A DNA stretch of 40,154 nt from Bacteroidaceae bacterium (GTDB lineage: Bacteria > Bacteroidota > Bacteroidia > Bacteroidales > Bacteroidaceae): positions 1 to 40,154 of the forward strand of contig JABUUE010000003.1 of the NCBI GenBank assembly GCA_021443335.1, in the 5' to 3' direction. Below are positions 38,799 to 40,154 of this stretch, piece by piece (position 1 is the first letter of the stretch; every line of letters begins with the position of its first letter). A program made the position numbers and the translations under genes. Under the pieces are notes generated by a model. It had not been told where the DNA came from, did not search any database, and worked only from the letters and a program-made list of their open reading frames with translations.

Positions 38799-39217
38799 CA
38801 GTCGTTCGATATCTTTGTCCAAGAGAAATATCCGAGTCGCCAGCCGCTACGACCTTCCGTCAATCGTCCTGTCAGGATGCCGTTGCGCAGAGAGTAGTCG
38901 GCTATCACAACCCTCGTACCGTCGTCGTAGTCGATGTAGATGTTGCCGTTTCTCACATACCATTTGAAGGTCACATACGTCTCAAAGGTGCCGTATTCCG
39001 GCAAGTCATACTCGTAGCCTTCGCCGTAGTTGCGCAAGCCTTCCTGGTAGAAGCGTATGCGTACGAAGAACACTCCGTTGTCGCTGTCAACAGTGCCTTT
39101 CCAAGTGCCGTTGAGGTCAATGGCAAGGTCTGTGTCAGAGTCTCTGACGCACGATGTGAATGTGAGGGCGAGCACTGCCACGAGTGCTATTGCCATGAAT
39201 GATGAAAATCTTTTCAT
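38798..39217 (-). CDS. Small lipoprotein, lipocalin-like
   Basis: From the ATG at 39217 a 139-residue lipoprotein: signal MKRFSSFMAIALVAVLALTFTSC with lipobox FTSC (Cys23), then DLNGTWKGTVDSDNGVFFVRIRFYQEG..., a beta-rich domain that looks like a small lipocalin/META-like barrel. A longer reading from 39262 would add 15 residues before the signal peptide and is less likely. Function is not recognisable. A well-formed Bacteroidota promoter lies upstream, and the stop overlaps the YrdC start by 1 bp, so it leads the lipoprotein-YrdC-ClC run. Confidence 0.8.
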   Translation of the reverse strand: MKRFSSFMAIALVAVLALTFTSCVRDSDTDLAIDLNGTWKGTVDSDNGVFFVRIRFYQEGLRNYGEGYEYDLPEYGTFETYVTFKWYVRNGNIYIDYDDGTRVVIADYSLRNGILTGRLTEGRSGWRLGYFSWTKISND

Positions 39218-39339
39218 AAAGACATTCGTAAGTTCTGATGTTTTGAAATTGTTAATGTACATTACTTTTTCAACCTTTTGTTTGACTTGGGTGGGTTCTG
39301 TAAATTAGTTCCCACTGATTTATGGTTTTTTAACGAGTG

Positions 39340-39370
39340 CAAAGGTAAATAAAATATTTGAATTATCAAA
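39340..39370 (-). promoter_or_regulatory. Promoter of the lipoprotein-YrdC-ClC operon
   Basis: -7 TACCTTTG (39340-39347) and -33 TTTG (39367-39370) on the minus strand, spaced 19 bp, matching the Bacteroidota consensus. The expected leader is about 115 nt. Confidence 0.75.
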
Positions 39371-39403
39371 ATAATCAAGTCTTAAAATATGTTAACCTTT
39401 TTC

Positions 39404-39491
39404 ATGTGTAGAGTTTCGCCAATACTCGACTGCTGTTTCGCCGATACTTGACTGCTGTTTCGCCGACAGTCAACCGCAGCGTCGCCACCAA
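39404..39491 (-). repeat. 22-bp tandem repeat array (about four units), locus B
   Basis: Four 22-bp units start at 39404, 39426, 39448 and 39470. Read on the minus strand they carry the same core as locus A (CGGCGAAACAGCA), with the outer units degraded. The array lies just upstream of the lipoprotein promoter. Confidence 0.85.
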
Positions 39492-40154
39492 CCTTGGTTT
39501 ACCCTAAAACTATAACTAACTATAACTTTACTTGCGCGTGTGGATTTTTGACCCCCCCCATACTATATTATTAAGGTTTACCTTAATGATAATAATTACT
39601 TTCTATACTATTTCGTCAATGATACTGATTATAAATAGATTAAAGAAATGCAAAAATCCACGAGTAACAAAGCAGCTACATAATATGTAATTTATAGGAA
39701 CTCTTTACATGTAGTAATAAAGCTCAAAATATCATAAATTATCATTAATGTCCCGTTAAAATCGGGACGTAGTTAAATTTAATCAAATAAGACTCAAATA
39801 GTAAGCGACGTGTTTACCTCGTTGGTCGCGTGCTGGCATCTGGTAATGTGGCACTTATTCGATACAGTTGTTTTAACTATAAGAAACAGCGTGTTTTTAC
39901 AGGGAACTTTAGATTATGATGTCACTGACTGAAAGGAAGGACTCGGCTCTGCCGCTTTGCTTGCAAAGAATTTGTTTCACTAAAAGTATGTACTCTATTT
40001 TAGAGATAGTACTTTTGTTCTGCAAGTTTACAAATAATTCTTGGATTTTACCCCTAAAATACGAAATATCATTCGTTTTGTAGTGTTTTTGCTCTTTTTC
40101 GTTAGATTTTGCTATCTCCACATTGCATTCTTGGTTTTTATTAAGCTGTCAAAA
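39492..40154. other. Gene-poor, AT-rich region with palindromes
   Basis: No convincing gene. It holds a C8 tract (39552-39559), the palindrome ATTAAGGT-TT-ACCTTAAT (39570-39587), an 11-bp inverted pair GTGGATTTTTG / CAAAAATCCAC at 39540-39550 and 39651-39661, and a hairpin GTCCCG / CGGGAC (39750-39768). There is one weak open frame on the minus strand at 39909-40121. No tRNA or integrase was seen to explain it as an integration site. Confidence 0.6.
39909..40121 (-). CDS. Hypothetical short open frame, doubtful
   Basis: A 70-residue frame starting with GTG (the frame is open to a stop at 40149-40151), rich in Lys, Glu, Ile and Ser (KNDISYFRGKIQ-like composition; actual stretch TNDISYFRGKIQELFVNLQ). 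It looks soluble and partly helical. I do not recognise it, see no good ribosome-binding site and cannot exclude a remnant of a larger gene. Confidence 0.25.
   Translation of the reverse strand: MEIAKSNEKEQKHYKTNDISYFRGKIQELFVNLQNKSTISKIEYILLVKQILCKQSGRAESFLSVSDIII

Noticed and set aside
38799..38822. TTG-started N-terminal extension of YrdC
   Set aside because: The ATG at 38798 overlaps the upstream stop as TGATG and matches the family N-terminus.
39218..39262. Longer start of the small lipoprotein
   Set aside because: It would put 15 polar residues before a standard signal peptide and lipobox.

Overview
The window looks like a chromosomal segment of a Bacteroidota bacterium, most likely Prevotella or a close relative; genus is inferred and no rRNA is present. 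The basis is: Bacteroidota-type promoters (-7 TAnnTTTG, several with a -33 TTTG about 19-20 bp upstream); a PorT-like protein and a type IX secretion-like C-terminal tail; a TonB-dependent receptor with a CarboxypepD-regulatory-like N-terminus; DUF4834- and DUF4738-like proteins; and many Bacteroidota-type glycoside hydrolases.

Layout. 1-4.6 kb: a secreted GH32 fructanase, divergent from a membrane-spanning regulator that fuses a periplasmic sugar-binding domain directly to an AraC DNA-binding domain with no kinase between, followed by a small flavodoxin-fold oxidoreductase. 4.6-19.1 kb: a carbohydrate-utilisation block, all on the minus strand. It has two parts: MFS sugar transporter > cytoplasmic GH78 rhamnosidase > large GH67N-like putative glycosidase (overlapping or nearly abutting genes); and GH127 beta-L-arabinofuranosidase > beta-helix GH141-like protein > 1323-residue GH2 beta-galactosidase. 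The enzymes suggest side chains of pectin (rhamnogalacturonan) or arabinogalactan, but there is no SusC/SusD pair. 19.1-21.2 kb: ribE > dapA > a very short HPPK(FolK)-like gene, preceded by a 180-nt leader that folds into a closed multi-branched structure. 21.2-24.5 kb: anaerobic ribonucleotide reductase nrdD > nrdG, and a 55-residue 2[4Fe-4S] ferredoxin.

24.6-31.5 kb: housekeeping and transport genes: porT-like, aquaporin Z, an RsmF-type rRNA methyltransferase, an ExuT-like MFS carrier, trxB, and a metal permease with a C-terminal HMA domain. 31.6-39.3 kb: a minus-strand run of lipoprotein > YrdC/Sua5 > ClC transporter > DUF4834 > DUF4738 > AGCS amino-acid symporter > TonB-dependent receptor; the first three overlap by 1 or 4 bases. 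39.3-40.15 kb: AT-rich and gene-poor, with repeats and palindromes.

Most notable are the structured RNA (or inverted-repeat element) before ribE, a 22-bp tandem repeat found in two distant intergenic regions in opposite orientation, the kinase-less regulator, the GH67N-like enzyme and the compact FolK-like protein. No tRNA, rRNA, CRISPR array, transposase or phage gene was seen.
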